DNA of 64,000 nucleotides from Pusillimonas sp. T7-7 (lineage in GTDB: Bacteria > Pseudomonadota > Gammaproteobacteria > Burkholderiales > Burkholderiaceae_B), in the NCBI RefSeq assembly GCF_000209655.1, contig NC_015458.1, positions 1,240,001 through 1,304,000 of the forward strand, in the 5' to 3' direction. Position 1 is the first letter of the stretch, and each line of letters opens with the position of its first letter. Made by a program: the position numbers and the translations under genes. Shown here piece after piece: positions 8,456 to 18,291 of this stretch. Below the pieces are notes generated by a model. That model saw only the letters and a program-made list of their open reading frames with translations, made no database searches and was not told the DNA's origin.

Positions 8456-9051
8456 GTTCGCATCCGCCTCCGTCAAACTCTTCGCCCGCCTTGATATGGC
8501 GTCAACAAGTTAATACGCTGTCCCAACAGATACGGTCCTGGTGGAATGCCCGCAGCCGGCAGGAACGCAAGCTGTTGCGGCTATGCGCCGTCGTTATCGT
8601 CCTTGCGCTGTTATGGGTGCTGGGGCTGCAACCTGCACTGAGGTCCATAGAGCGATCACGCGTGCAACTTCCTCTGTTGCACGCCGACGCAGCACAAGTA
8701 CAAGCCTACATACTCGAGGCTCAGGCGCTACAGCGCCGTCACACAGGGAAGATCGACGCAGCCGACCTGACACAAGCCCTGTACACCAGCCTGCAGCGCG
8801 CAGGCCTGCAAGAGGCCACGACCTTGAGTGAAGTGCACACCCCCGACAGTATCTCGATGCAACAGTGGGAGGTCGCGGTGTTCAATGCCAGTGCCGCACG
8901 CGTTATGGCCTGGCTGGCGGAACTGCCCTATTTGCTTCGTTTGCAGATATCAATGGTCGAGCTCGAGCGTGCTAGTGTCGAAGGTCGCGACAGGCCAGGA
9001 CACGTATCGGGGCATATTCTGGTTCGCAAAGCCGTAAAGGACCAGCCATGA
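8452..9051 (+). CDS. gspM: Type II secretion inner-membrane protein GspM
   Basis: A 199-residue bitopic protein. A cytoplasmic N-terminus with SRQERKLLRLCAV leads into one membrane segment (VVIVLALLWVLGLQPAL, about 44-62), followed by a periplasmic domain that pairs with GspL. The RQERKLL before the helix is typical of GspM. Start and stop overlap gspL and gspN by ATGA, so the GspL-M-N proteins are likely made in step. Confidence 0.82.
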   Translation: MSSHPPPSNSSPALIWRQQVNTLSQQIRSWWNARSRQERKLLRLCAVVIVLALLWVLGLQPALRSIERSRVQLPLLHADAAQVQAYILEAQALQRRHTGKIDAADLTQALYTSLQRAGLQEATTLSEVHTPDSISMQQWEVAVFNASAARVMAWLAELPYLLRLQISMVELERASVEGRDRPGHVSGHILVRKAVKDQP

Positions 9052-9803
9052 GCTTGTGGAGCCGCCTTTTTATGACTGTAGCGCTGATGCTGCTGGCCTG
9101 CTGCGCTGCGCTGCTTGTGCTGCCGGCCCGCTGGGTCATGACAGTGTTGCCCGGTAACTGGCCCCTGACCGTAGTGAATGCCAACGGCACGATCTGGTCA
9201 GGCAGCGCAAACTTTGCCTTGGGTGCACGCGAGCACCAACGCACTGTCACCGCGCCATTGCACTGGAAAGCGTCTTGGTCCCAAGGACCCAAACTGACGC
9301 TGACTCACCCCTGGCTGCTTGGCCCTGTGGTCCTTAGACCGGCCTGGCTCGGCCTGGCCATATCGGGTCAGACCATGCAATTGCCCGCCGCAGCATTGGC
9401 GACACTGGACGCCCGTATAGCGGCCATTGGTCCAGCCGGCGCCTTGTCGGTCAAATGGCCCGCGAGCATCATCGGAGGCGCTACGCAGCCGCCGGGAGCC
9501 ACGTTGCTGGAAGCCCAGTGGCTCGACGCGGCATCGACATTGACACCAATTCGTCCGTTGGGCAGCTACGCTCTTGCGCTGAACCAGGCTGCTTCAGGTC
9601 TTGTGGACATCACCCTCAGTACCCGACAAGGACCATTGATTCTGAAAGGTAAAGGCGTACTGGATGGCAACAAACGATTGCACTTCGACGGCACAGCACA
9701 GGCAGACCCGGCCGCCAGCAGCGATGTCCATGCGGCACTGCGCGACGTGCTGGCCGCGCTGGGTCCCCAGCGGAACAATCAAACTCTACTGCGTATTCGT
9801 TAA
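9048..9803 (+). CDS. gspN: Type II secretion protein GspN
   Basis: A 251-residue protein with an N-terminal membrane anchor (about 5-26) and a periplasmic beta-rich domain containing WPLTVVNANGTIWSGSA, characteristic of GspN. This component is present only in some T2SS and is often dispensable. It starts inside the end of gspM and lies 34 bases before gspD. Confidence 0.82.
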   Translation: MSLWSRLFMTVALMLLACCAALLVLPARWVMTVLPGNWPLTVVNANGTIWSGSANFALGAREHQRTVTAPLHWKASWSQGPKLTLTHPWLLGPVVLRPAWLGLAISGQTMQLPAAALATLDARIAAIGPAGALSVKWPASIIGGATQPPGATLLEAQWLDAASTLTPIRPLGSYALALNQAASGLVDITLSTRQGPLILKGKGVLDGNKRLHFDGTAQADPAASSDVHAALRDVLAALGPQRNNQTLLRIR

Positions 9804-9837
9804 CGCAACTCACAGAATAGGCCCTAGTGATTCAGTC

Positions 9838-12216
9838 ATGAAAAATTTCTATAAAGCTGAGCAACGCTGCTATCGCATCCGCCCCACGCTCTCCACGCTG
9901 GCGCTGGCCCTGGCCCTGGCTGGCTGCGCTACCCCCGATCCCGGCGCCAATGCCAACAACAATCCGTCTCAGTTGGTGGTGCATACGTCCACAGGCAACG
10001 GCTGGCAACAGGAAGGACGGCGCAGCACAAGCACCAAGCCTGTACCAGAGTCCAGAACCCGCACGCGCCGTTTAACGCCAACTGCGGCAAATCCCGGCAC
10101 AGAAGGCCCAACGCTTACCGCAGAGCCCACATCCGATGCGCCCGGCAACGACATCATGCTTAACTTCGTGGAGGCCGATCTGCAAGGTGTCGTGCGTGCG
10201 CTGGCTCGCTTTACCGGGCACAATTTTGTGGTGGATCCTCGCGTCAAAGGCCAGTTAACCCTTGTATCGGAAGCCCCCGTCGACCAGGACACGGCCTATG
10301 CCATGCTGCTCAGCGCGCTACGCATGCAAGGCTTTGCCGTGGTGGACGTAGACGGCGTAAGCCGGGTCGTTCCTGAAGCCGATGCAAAACTGCTGGGCAC
10401 TCCGGTGGCAGGTCCGCGGCAAGCCGGCAGCGCCTATGGCGGCGAACTCATTACGCGCGTGTTTCCGCTCAAGTTTGAAAATGCGACCAATCTGGTACCC
10501 ATACTGCGGCCCATGATCGCACCCAACAACACCATTAATGCCTACGCCGGCAACAATACACTGGTCATTACCGACTATGCCGACAACCTTGATCGCATCG
10601 CCCAGGTCATTGCCGGCATTGATACCCCCCAATCCATCAACACCGATGTGGTACCCATCCATTATGGCGTTGCGCTTGATGTTGCCGCCCTGGCCACACA
10701 ACTGCTGGGCAACAACACAAACGGCGCCGGCATGCAGGCCACCGTGGTTGCAGATCCGCGCAGCAATTCCATTCTGCTGCGCGCTGCCACGCCCGCTCAA
10801 CTGGGCATCGCGCGCGACCTGATCGAGCGCATAGACAATCCGGAAACCCAAAGCGGAAACTTGCACGTGGTGTACTTGCGCAACGCCCAGGCTACCCGTC
10901 TGGCGGAAGTTCTACGTGGTGTGCTGAGTGGCCAGGATGGCAACACGCCGTCGAATAACGATCCATTTGGCGCATTGTCCGGTGAAACAGGCGGCGCGCT
11001 GTCGGGCAACAACCAGGGCCGACTCAATACCAGCACAAACGCCACGATGGGTTCCGGCTCGAACAGCAACCTGATGGCTGGCTCGACCGAGGGCGTGGGC
11101 GGCGCCCTGGGTGGTTCGCGCAACTCCGCGCAGTCCCTTGCTTTTACTGCAGGCGGAGCCACCATACAGGCCGATCCATCCACCAACACACTTATTATTT
11201 CTGCGCCGCCACCGCTATACCGCAGCCTGCGTGAAGTCATAGATCAGCTGGACCAGCGCCGCGCACAAGTACTGGTTGAAAGTCTGATCGTTGAAGTCAG
11301 CACCGACAAAGCCGCCGAATTCGGCATTCAATGGATGGCCGGCGGCAACGATCTATCGAGCGGGAACACATCTTTCATGGGTGGCGCCAACTTTAACGGC
11401 AGCGGCATCAACCCAAGCGGGATCACCACCATCGACGCTCTGGCCCAAGGCCTGAGTCTGGGTGTGGTGAAGGGTACTGTCGACATTCTGGGTACCGAAA
11501 TTCTGAATCTGGGTGTATTGGCCCGCGCCCTGGAATCCAAGGGTGATGCCAACGTACTATCCACCCCCAACCTGATGACCCTGGACAACGAAGAAGCCAG
11601 CATCATCGTGGGGCGCACAGTGCCTTTCGTGACTGGGCAATACACCACCTCGGCCGATGGTGCGAGCAACCCCTTCCAGACCGTCACGCGTGAAGATGTG
11701 GGTCTGACGCTGCGCATACGGCCGCAAATTTCCGAAGGCGGCACGGTCAAGATGGCGATTTACCAGGAAGTCAGCAGCATAGACGGGGCCGCCTCCAGTG
11801 CGGGCGCCGGGCTGATCACACGCAAGCGCGCGCTGGAAACCAACGTGCTGGTCGACGATGGGCAAATCATTGTGCTGGGCGGCTTGCTTGAGGACACCAT
11901 CAGCGACAGCACGAGCGCAGTGCCGGTGCTGGGCGATATTCCAGTACTGGGCAATCTGTTTCGCTACGACAAGCGCAGCCGGACCAAGACCAATTTAATG
12001 GTGTTCCTGCGCCCTCATATTGTCCGCAATGCACGGGATGGCGCCAGCGTGACGCTGGACCGCTACAACTATATGCGTGGGGCCCAGGCAGGACTGCCGA
12101 TGCGATCCACCTGGTTCTCGCCGGACGCCACCATGCAGAAGCTGCCCGAAATCCTGCGCGATCCAGGCACTGGCCTGCTGGATCTGCGCGATCCTTCGCC
12201 TCCGGGAGCGCTATGA
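9838..12216 (+). CDS. gspD: Type II secretion outer-membrane secretin GspD (lipoprotein form)
   Basis: A 792-residue secretin, the outer-membrane channel. The signal peptide ends in the lipobox LALAGC (Cys30, Ala at +2). Next come the N0 domain ([24 protein letters not shown]) and repeated N1-N3 ring domains ([32 protein letters not shown]). A Gly/Asn/Ser-rich linker follows at about 370-430, and then the C-terminal beta-barrel domain with [19 protein letters not shown] 9838 is chosen because it begins the signal sequence. No separate pilotin is seen; the lipid anchor may replace one. gspE overlaps its end by ATGA. Confidence 0.94.
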   Translation: MKNFYKAEQRCYRIRPTLSTLALALALAGCATPDPGANANNNPSQLVVHTSTGNGWQQEGRRSTSTKPVPESRTRTRRLTPTAANPGTEGPTLTAEPTSDAPGNDIMLNFVEADLQGVVRALARFTGHNFVVDPRVKGQLTLVSEAPVDQDTAYAMLLSALRMQGFAVVDVDGVSRVVPEADAKLLGTPVAGPRQAGSAYGGELITRVFPLKFENATNLVPILRPMIAPNNTINAYAGNNTLVITDYADNLDRIAQVIAGIDTPQSINTDVVPIHYGVALDVAALATQLLGNNTNGAGMQATVVADPRSNSILLRAATPAQLGIARDLIERIDNPETQSGNLHVVYLRNAQATRLAEVLRGVLSGQDGNTPSNNDPFGALSGETGGALSGNNQGRLNTSTNATMGSGSNSNLMAGSTEGVGGALGGSRNSAQSLAFTAGGATIQADPSTNTLIISAPPPLYRSLREVIDQLDQRRAQVLVESLIVEVSTDKAAEFGIQWMAGGNDLSSGNTSFMGGANFNGSGINPSGITTIDALAQGLSLGVVKGTVDILGTEILNLGVLARALESKGDANVLSTPNLMTLDNEEASIIVGRTVPFVTGQYTTSADGASNPFQTVTREDVGLTLRIRPQISEGGTVKMAIYQEVSSIDGAASSAGAGLITRKRALETNVLVDDGQIIVLGGLLEDTISDSTSAVPVLGDIPVLGNLFRYDKRSRTKTNLMVFLRPHIVRNARDGASVTLDRYNYMRGAQAGLPMRSTWFSPDATMQKLPEILRDPGTGLLDLRDPSPPGAL

Positions 12217-13634
12217 CCACACGGCTACCCTATGCCTGGGCGCGCACTCATCGGGCACTGATCCAGACGGGGTCTGCCGGCACGGTGTTGACCACGACTG
12301 CCCGCACGCCGGCCTGGGCGTTGGCTGAAATCCGGCGGCGCCACGGCGAACTCACTCGACGGGAAGTCGGCGAGTCCGAACTGGACACGCTGCTGGCGGC
12401 CTCTTATGCGCAAACGGGGGATGCGGCTGCGGTAGTGGATGCAGCCAGCAACGAAATCGACCTTGATCGCCTGATGCAGGAAATTCCTGAAGTGGAAGAC
12501 TTGCTGGAAGCCCACGACGACGCGCCGGTCATCCGCATGATCAACGCCCTGTTCACCCAGGCCGTACGCGACGGCGCCAGCGACATACACCTGGAAGTCT
12601 TTGAGGCCCATTCTGTGGTGCGCTACCGGGTTGACGGCACCTTGCGTGACATCGTCAACCCCAGGCGCGCGCTGCATAATGCGTTGGTGTCCCGCATCAA
12701 GATCATGGCAAGCCTGGACATTGCCGAAAAACGTTTGCCGCAAGATGGGCGCATTGCCTTGCGCGTAGGCGGACGCCCCATTGATGTACGCGTGTCAACA
12801 CTGCCCACCGGCCATGGCGAGCGCGCCGTGCTACGCCTGCTGGACAAAGAAGCAGGACGGCTGGAACTGGAGCGCCTGGGCATGGCGCCTGAAGTACTGG
12901 CCAGACTCGACGGGCTCATACGCCAGCCCCATGGCATTGTATTGGTGACCGGCCCCACAGGCAGCGGTAAAAGCACGACCTTGTATGCTGCGCTGGGTCG
13001 GCTGGACGCCACCACCACCAATATTCTGACGGTGGAAGACCCTATCGAATATGACCTGCCCGGCATAGGCCAGACCCAGGTCAACGCCCGCATTGACCTG
13101 AACTTCGCAACGGCCTTGCGAGCCATTTTGCGTCAGGATCCCGATGTGATCATGATAGGCGAGATCCGTGACCTGGAAACCGCCCAGATCGCCGTTCAAG
13201 CATCATTGACCGGTCACCTGGTGCTGGCAACCTTGCATACCAATGATGCCGTATCGGCGGTAACCCGGCTGACTGATATGGGCGTTGAGCCTTTTCTGCT
13301 GGCCTCTACTCTGCAAGGCGTACTGGCACAGCGCTTGATCAGAAAGCTGTGCCCGCATTGCAAATCCAGTGACCCTGACGGCACTGCCGCCTGGACGCCG
13401 GGAGGATGCACAGCCTGCAGCCATACCGGATACACAGGCCGCACCGGCGTACATGAACTATTCGTGCTGGACGACAACACACGCAGCCTGATACATGCCG
13501 ATGCGGGTGAGCAGGCGCTGCGCCACGCCGCACAGCAATCAGGCATGCGCAGCCTGCGTCAGGACGGCACGCGCTGGGTGAAGCTGGGCATCACCACCGA
13601 TGAAGAAATGGCCCGTGTAACACGCGACGCCTGA
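12213..13634 (+). CDS. gspE: Type II secretion ATPase GspE
   Basis: A 473-residue cytoplasmic ATPase that powers pseudopilus assembly. It shows Walker [10 protein letters not shown] (Lys253), the Asp box [14 protein letters not shown], Walker [13 protein letters not shown] and a four-cysteine zinc site (Cys380/Cys383 and Cys399/Cys402, CPHC and CTAC). The N-terminal GspL-binding part is shorter than in many relatives. It overlaps gspD by four bases and precedes gspF by 19. Confidence 0.95.
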   Translation: MTTRLPYAWARTHRALIQTGSAGTVLTTTARTPAWALAEIRRRHGELTRREVGESELDTLLAASYAQTGDAAAVVDAASNEIDLDRLMQEIPEVEDLLEAHDDAPVIRMINALFTQAVRDGASDIHLEVFEAHSVVRYRVDGTLRDIVNPRRALHNALVSRIKIMASLDIAEKRLPQDGRIALRVGGRPIDVRVSTLPTGHGERAVLRLLDKEAGRLELERLGMAPEVLARLDGLIRQPHGIVLVTGPTGSGKSTTLYAALGRLDATTTNILTVEDPIEYDLPGIGQTQVNARIDLNFATALRAILRQDPDVIMIGEIRDLETAQIAVQASLTGHLVLATLHTNDAVSAVTRLTDMGVEPFLLASTLQGVLAQRLIRKLCPHCKSSDPDGTAAWTPGGCTACSHTGYTGRTGVHELFVLDDNTRSLIHADAGEQALRHAAQQSGMRSLRQDGTRWVKLGITTDEEMARVTRDA

Positions 13635-13653
13635 GCCAGAGGACGGAGCCGAT

Positions 13654-14862
13654 ATGCCTACCTATCAATATGAAGCCTCGAACGCCGCCGGTCGTATGGA
13701 GCGCGGGCTGGTCGACGCCGACACCGAGCGCAATGCCCGGCAAATACTGCGCACGCGCGGTTTGCTGCCACTGTCGCTGAAAGATACTGGCGGCCGCAGT
13801 AAAAGCGGCCCGCTGTTCATCGGCAGGCGCATCAGCGATACTGACCTGGGATGGTTGACCCGCCAACTGGCCAGTTTGCTGGCTGCAGGTCTGACGCTGG
13901 AAACAGCGTTGAGTGCGACGCTGGATCAGGCCGAACGCCAGCATGTGGCACACGCCCTGGCTGCAGTCCGGGCCGATATTCGCGCCGGCCACCGGCTGGG
14001 TGAGGCACTGGCGGCACGCCCGCGTGACTTCCCCCCTATTTATCGCGCGCTGATCGACGCCGGTGAACAATCGGGCGACTTGTCGCAGGTGATGGAAAAA
14101 CTGGCCGACTACATCGAATCACGCGGCGCCCTGCGCAACAAGATTCTGACGGCGTTCATCTACCCCATCATCGTATCGGTCGTTTCTATAGGCATAATAA
14201 TTTTTCTGCTGAGCTACGTGGTGCCTCAAGTGGTGGGCGCCTTTAACCATACTCAGCAAACCCTTCCCTTGCTTACCCGCATCATGCTGGCCGCCAGTGG
14301 CTTCGTGCAGGACTGGGGCGCCATCGCCGCCTTGATCCTGGCCTTGATGTTCGGGTTGTGGCGCTGGCATCTGCGTCACCCGGCCGCCCGCCTTGCATGG
14401 CACACAAGAATATTGGGCATGCCTTTATTCGGCCGTTATGCGCTGGGAGTCAATACTGCACGCTATGCGGCTACGCTGGGCATTCTGACCAGCAGCGGCG
14501 TTCCCCTGTTGGCCGCACTCGAGGCCTCGCGCCGCACCTTGAGCAACGACAGGCTGCGCGTGGCCGTCGACGAAGCCACGCGTCATGTACGGGAAGGCAG
14601 CCCGCTGGCGCCGTCGCTGGCGGCGCAAAAGGTTTTCCCTTCGCTGTTGATACACCTGATCGGCAGCGGCGAGCGCACAGGCGAAATGCCTGCCATGCTG
14701 GAGCGGGCCGCAAAAACGCTGGCCAATGAGCTGGAACGCCGGGCCATGACCATGACCGCCCTGCTTGAACCGTTGATGATTCTGTTCATGGGTGGAATTG
14801 TGCTGCTGATTGTGCTGGCCGTGATGATGCCCATTATTGAAATCAATCAGATGATTCAGTAA
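13654..14862 (+). CDS. gspF: Type II secretion inner-membrane platform protein GspF
   Basis: A 402-residue polytopic protein with two repeated GspF/PilC cytoplasmic domains. The first includes LTRQLASLLAAGLTLETAL and EAL-type segments around residue 110; the second includes TLGILTSSGVPLLAALEAS. Three membrane helices are visible, the last being MILFMGGIVLLIVLAVMMPI. It organises the assembly platform. It is the last gene of the gsp operon; no prepilin peptidase (gspO/pilD) is present in the window and one must be encoded elsewhere. Confidence 0.94.
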   Translation: MPTYQYEASNAAGRMERGLVDADTERNARQILRTRGLLPLSLKDTGGRSKSGPLFIGRRISDTDLGWLTRQLASLLAAGLTLETALSATLDQAERQHVAHALAAVRADIRAGHRLGEALAARPRDFPPIYRALIDAGEQSGDLSQVMEKLADYIESRGALRNKILTAFIYPIIVSVVSIGIIIFLLSYVVPQVVGAFNHTQQTLPLLTRIMLAASGFVQDWGAIAALILALMFGLWRWHLRHPAARLAWHTRILGMPLFGRYALGVNTARYAATLGILTSSGVPLLAALEASRRTLSNDRLRVAVDEATRHVREGSPLAPSLAAQKVFPSLLIHLIGSGERTGEMPAMLERAAKTLANELERRAMTMTALLEPLMILFMGGIVLLIVLAVMMPIIEINQMIQ

Positions 14863-14873
14863 CACCATTAAAG

Positions 14874-14920
14874 TATAATTTGTTTACTGAAGTTTCTTTT
14901 GCTCACATTATATAAACAAA
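14874..14920 (+). promoter_or_regulatory. Candidate -10 element and dyad before the first sulfatase gene
   Basis: A perfect TATAAT lies at 14874-14879, with no good -35 at the right distance. It runs into a dyad: TTTGTTTA at 14879-14886 and its reverse complement TAAACAAA at 14913-14920, 26 bases apart. The 140-base spacer is markedly AT-rich. This could be an activator-dependent promoter with paired operator half-sites, but chance in AT-rich DNA is not excluded. Confidence 0.3.
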
Positions 14921-15004
14921 CTGTACTGACACTTTGCGCGTCCAGGCAATAAAGGCGCACAGCTTGCCGTTGCACAGCCCATCACATTGCCCGGAGCACC
15001 CAAG

Positions 15005-17164
15005 ATGACGAAGATTCCCGCACTGCTGACTCTAGCTTTTGCCGCAATAGGGTTGACTGCCTGCGATAGCAGCAGCAACAGCACGGCTTCGAACGATACC
15101 CCACCCAATATTTTGTTTGTTGTGCTTGACGACCTGGGCGTAGACCAACTACCGGTATTCGGTTATGGCGGCCTGACACCGGCCAGCACCCCCAATCTGG
15201 ATGCCATTGCACACGCTGGCGTGCGCTTTCGAAACGCCTGGTCCATGCCCACTTGCACGCCTACCCGCGCAACTTTTTTTCAGGGGCGTTACCCCATGCG
15301 CACAGACGTTCTGAATGCCGTCGTCGCTCTGGACCTGGCCAACTCCCAAGTCTCCCCCTTTGAAAAGACCACACCCAAGCTTTTAAAGGAAAAGGGCTAC
15401 GTCAACGCGCTCATCGGCAAAATGCACTTGTCGGGCTCCGACCTGAACACCGCCAACAATCCCCTGGGCAATGGCGTCATGCATGAACTGGGTTGGGATT
15501 ATTTTGAAGGCTATCTTGATGGCGGCCCCTACCCCATTGATACGACCGCAGGGGGTGTAAGCCAGGTCAACAACGGCTTCTATGGCTGCGGCTTTGTTCC
15601 CAACACCACAGACGACCCCACCTACGGCGCTGACAGCGGCGCATGCTATCAAGCCAGCGGCAGTTGTTCGGCGCTGTCTTTGGCCGACGCCCCAACGCCA
15701 GGCCGCACTTGTATGGAACACGGCGGCATTTTCGATCCCGGCCAATCCTGCAAACCGGTCAAGCCCGCCTACCTGGATTTTGAAACCCAGAATGGCTACT
15801 ACACGGGTGAGTGGATCATCAACCTGCCTGATGGCAGCGTGCAGGTCTTGCCCGCGTCCGATGCCAGCAGCCGCGGTTATCGCAGCATCATGGAAACAGA
15901 CCGCGCCCTGGCCTGGCTCAAGCAACAATCGGCTGATCAACCCTGGATGCTGAGCGTGGGTTATTCCGCCATACATACGCCACTGCATCAACCCCCGGTA
16001 GCACTGCTGCCCGCAGGGTCCGAAGAAACCGGCGCATTCACTTGCGGCACCGGCGTCGTGGCAGAACAGCGCACCATTACCAACCAGATGCTGGAAGGGC
16101 TCGATAGCGAAATTGGCCGCCTGCTGGTCGAAGCGGGTATTGCTCAATTCAAACCGGACGGCACGCTTGATTACCAACCCGAAAAGACCAATACCGTGGT
16201 GGTCATCATGGCCGACAACGGCACTTATGCGCCCAGCGTAAAGGCGCCGTTCAACCCGGCCCGCGCCAAGGGCTTCCCTTATCAAGGGGGCGTCTGGGTT
16301 CCCTTGATCGTGGCTGGCCCCATGGTAAGCCAGCCCGATCGTGACGTTCCGCACATGGTCAACTCCACCGACTTATACAGCCTGTTCGCCGAAGTGGCCG
16401 GCATAGACCTGGCCACCGCCGTGCCCGCCAGCCACAGTGTCGACGCCGAAGCTCTGCTGCCCTACCTGACCAACCCCAGCCAGGCCAGCATACGCAGTGT
16501 CAACTACACCGAGATGGGTACCAATATCACCTCGACCACCGTGCCATCCGCCCCTCCCTGCGTCATACCGGCCTCGAATGTCTGCGTGCAGGTGTTCCCC
16601 CAAGAGGGGGTATGCCTGGACCAAAGCGGGATCTGGTATGGCCCGGGCGGAGTCGCCGGCGCCCAAGGGCTGGGGTCTTGCTGCGCGGTCAACGACTACC
16701 GGATCACGCAGGGTGAAGAGGTCGTCGACATCATGCCGGATTCTCAAAGGGCCATACGCAACGAATTCTATAAACTGGTGCGCATAGAACGCCTGAATTG
16801 CAGTACCAATCAGCTGGAATCCACCGACGAGTTCTATCACGTCAACCAGGCAACACCTATACCGAAGCTGGATAACAAACCCGGCAATTTGCTGGCGCAT
16901 GCCGTCATGACGCCGGAGCACCAGCAAAACTACGAAAGCCTGAAGACAGAACTGCAGAAGCTGACCGACAGCAGAATCCAATGCCCGGGTGACGGCAATC
17001 TTGATTTAATCGTGGACGCTGCCGACGTGCAGAACTGGAAGCGCTTCAGCACTGAAAACGGCGGCAACTCCAGCTGGTACGACTTTAATCACGACGGCCT
17101 CACCAACGAGGCCGACTTGGCTGTAATCAATCAGAATATGGGTAGGGATTGCCGGCCGGCTTAA
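15005..17164 (+). CDS. Lipoprotein sulfatase with dockerin-like C-terminus (sulfatase A)
   Basis: A 719-residue Cys-type sulfatase. The signal peptide ends in lipobox LTAC with Cys20 lipidated and Asp21 at +2. Metal-site residues appear in FVVLDDLG, and the catalytic motif is CTPTR with Cys84, the residue converted to formylglycine. Downstream are a Lys/His-bearing GKMH segment and VVIMADNGTYAP. Two Cys-rich insertions (about 190-250 and 520-560) each contain C-x-[DE]-x-x-G-I-[FW]. Residues 660-719 form a Cys-bounded, dockerin-like pair of calcium loops (GDGNLDLIVDAAD; DFNHDGLTNEAD). ATG 15005 has GGAG upstream. The sulfated substrate is unknown. It converges on the formylglycine-generating enzyme gene, sharing TTAA for both stops. 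Confidence 0.88.
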   Translation: MTKIPALLTLAFAAIGLTACDSSSNSTASNDTPPNILFVVLDDLGVDQLPVFGYGGLTPASTPNLDAIAHAGVRFRNAWSMPTCTPTRATFFQGRYPMRTDVLNAVVALDLANSQVSPFEKTTPKLLKEKGYVNALIGKMHLSGSDLNTANNPLGNGVMHELGWDYFEGYLDGGPYPIDTTAGGVSQVNNGFYGCGFVPNTTDDPTYGADSGACYQASGSCSALSLADAPTPGRTCMEHGGIFDPGQSCKPVKPAYLDFETQNGYYTGEWIINLPDGSVQVLPASDASSRGYRSIMETDRALAWLKQQSADQPWMLSVGYSAIHTPLHQPPVALLPAGSEETGAFTCGTGVVAEQRTITNQMLEGLDSEIGRLLVEAGIAQFKPDGTLDYQPEKTNTVVVIMADNGTYAPSVKAPFNPARAKGFPYQGGVWVPLIVAGPMVSQPDRDVPHMVNSTDLYSLFAEVAGIDLATAVPASHSVDAEALLPYLTNPSQASIRSVNYTEMGTNITSTTVPSAPPCVIPASNVCVQVFPQEGVCLDQSGIWYGPGGVAGAQGLGSCCAVNDYRITQGEEVVDIMPDSQRAIRNEFYKLVRIERLNCSTNQLESTDEFYHVNQATPIPKLDNKPGNLLAHAVMTPEHQQNYESLKTELQKLTDSRIQCPGDGNLDLIVDAADVQNWKRFSTENGGNSSWYDFNHDGLTNEADLAVINQNMGRDCRPA

Positions 17165-18291
17165 GCCGGTTCAGGCGCATCCTTGACCAGTCTGAAGCCC
17201 AGATGCGACATGGGGCTGTATGGGTCAGAGCTGCGCCGGGCGCTTGGCCTATACGACAGGCAGTACGATTCATTGCATAAAAACGAGCCGCCACGTATGA
17301 CCCGCTTGGGAGCATTGGCCGGGACGCCGGGCTCGTTGGGATCAAAAGACTCGCCCGGACCCTTGGGGTTGTCTATGGGCTTTTGCCCCGCTTGCGCCTG
17401 CATGGCGAAGTAGTCAAAGCGATACCAGTCGGACACCCACTGCCACGCATTGCCTGTCATGTCGTGCAGACCGTAGCCATTGGGCGGAAACGTACCGGCC
17501 GGCACGGTATTGGCGGCCCCGCCGGCCTTGGGGCTGACCACCGGAAACGGCTGCTCGGTGGTATCCCAATAGTTGGCCTGCATCTCACCATTGGGCATGA
17601 GCTCATCGCCCCACACATAAGTGGCCTGCTCCAGGCCTCCGCGCGCGGCAAATTCCCACTCGGCTTCCGTAGGCAGACGCTTACCTGCCCAGGTTGCATA
17701 AGCCTGCACATCAACATAGCTGACCTGCACCACGGGGTGGTCGCCCTTGCCTTCGATGGAGCTGCCCGGACCCTGGGGGTGGCGCCAGTTGGCCCCAGGC
17801 ACATAACGCCACCACTGGGAATAGTCATTCAGATTCACTTGCGCATTGGTGCCCACAAAAACCATTGCGCCAGGCTGCAGCACATGGTCAGGCGGCTGCG
17901 GTACACCGGGCGGCAACTGTACGCGTATGGTTTCCCAATCGGGCTTCTGCTCAGCCGTGGTCAGATAGCCCGTCTTTTCCACAAACTCGGCAAACTGGTC
18001 ATTGGTGACGTGGGTGACGTCCATCCAGAAGCCGTGAACCTTGACTTGATGCGTGGGGCGCTCGTTGGGCTGGGCCAGCTTGCTGTCACTGCCCATCAGG
18101 AATACGCCGCCTGGCACCCAGGCCATGTTTTGAGGCGTACTTACACCATCGCCAAGGACCACGACAGGCTCTGCAACGGTTTGCCGCGATGGCCAGGCCA
18201 TCCATGCGGCCGCGCCACCGGCAGCCGCCAGCCCCAAGGCTGCTACGCTCATCATCAGTATGCGGCGGCGTGGCAGCTTAGTGCAGCGCAT
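17161..18291 (-). CDS. Membrane-anchored formylglycine-generating enzyme (SUMF1/FGE family)
   Basis: A 376-residue protein that probably oxidises the sulfatase cysteine to formylglycine. After a basic, twin-arginine-like start (LPRRR) there is one hydrophobic helix (about 11-33), so the enzyme domain should lie in the periplasm or be exported. The FGE domain runs from MAWVPGGVFLMGSD to GFRLV and contains RLPTEAEWEFAARGG and WQWVSDWYR. Both copper-binding cysteines of the active site are present in GGSFLCNESYC (Cys339 and Cys344, spaced as Cys336/Cys341 in human FGE), so this is a true FGE rather than a cysteine-less relative. It begins inside the 3' end of sulfatase B (14-base overlap), indicating one transcript. 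Confidence 0.87.
   Translation of the reverse strand: MRCTKLPRRRILMMSVAALGLAAAGGAAAWMAWPSRQTVAEPVVVLGDGVSTPQNMAWVPGGVFLMGSDSKLAQPNERPTHQVKVHGFWMDVTHVTNDQFAEFVEKTGYLTTAEQKPDWETIRVQLPPGVPQPPDHVLQPGAMVFVGTNAQVNLNDYSQWWRYVPGANWRHPQGPGSSIEGKGDHPVVQVSYVDVQAYATWAGKRLPTEAEWEFAARGGLEQATYVWGDELMPNGEMQANYWDTTEQPFPVVSPKAGGAANTVPAGTFPPNGYGLHDMTGNAWQWVSDWYRFDYFAMQAQAGQKPIDNPKGPGESFDPNEPGVPANAPKRVIRGGSFLCNESYCLSYRPSARRSSDPYSPMSHLGFRLVKDAPEPA

Noticed and set aside
16982..17164. Evidence for a cellulosome-like complex
   Set aside because: Only dockerin-like tails are present; no cohesin or scaffoldin is visible in the window, so a cellulosome claim is not supported.
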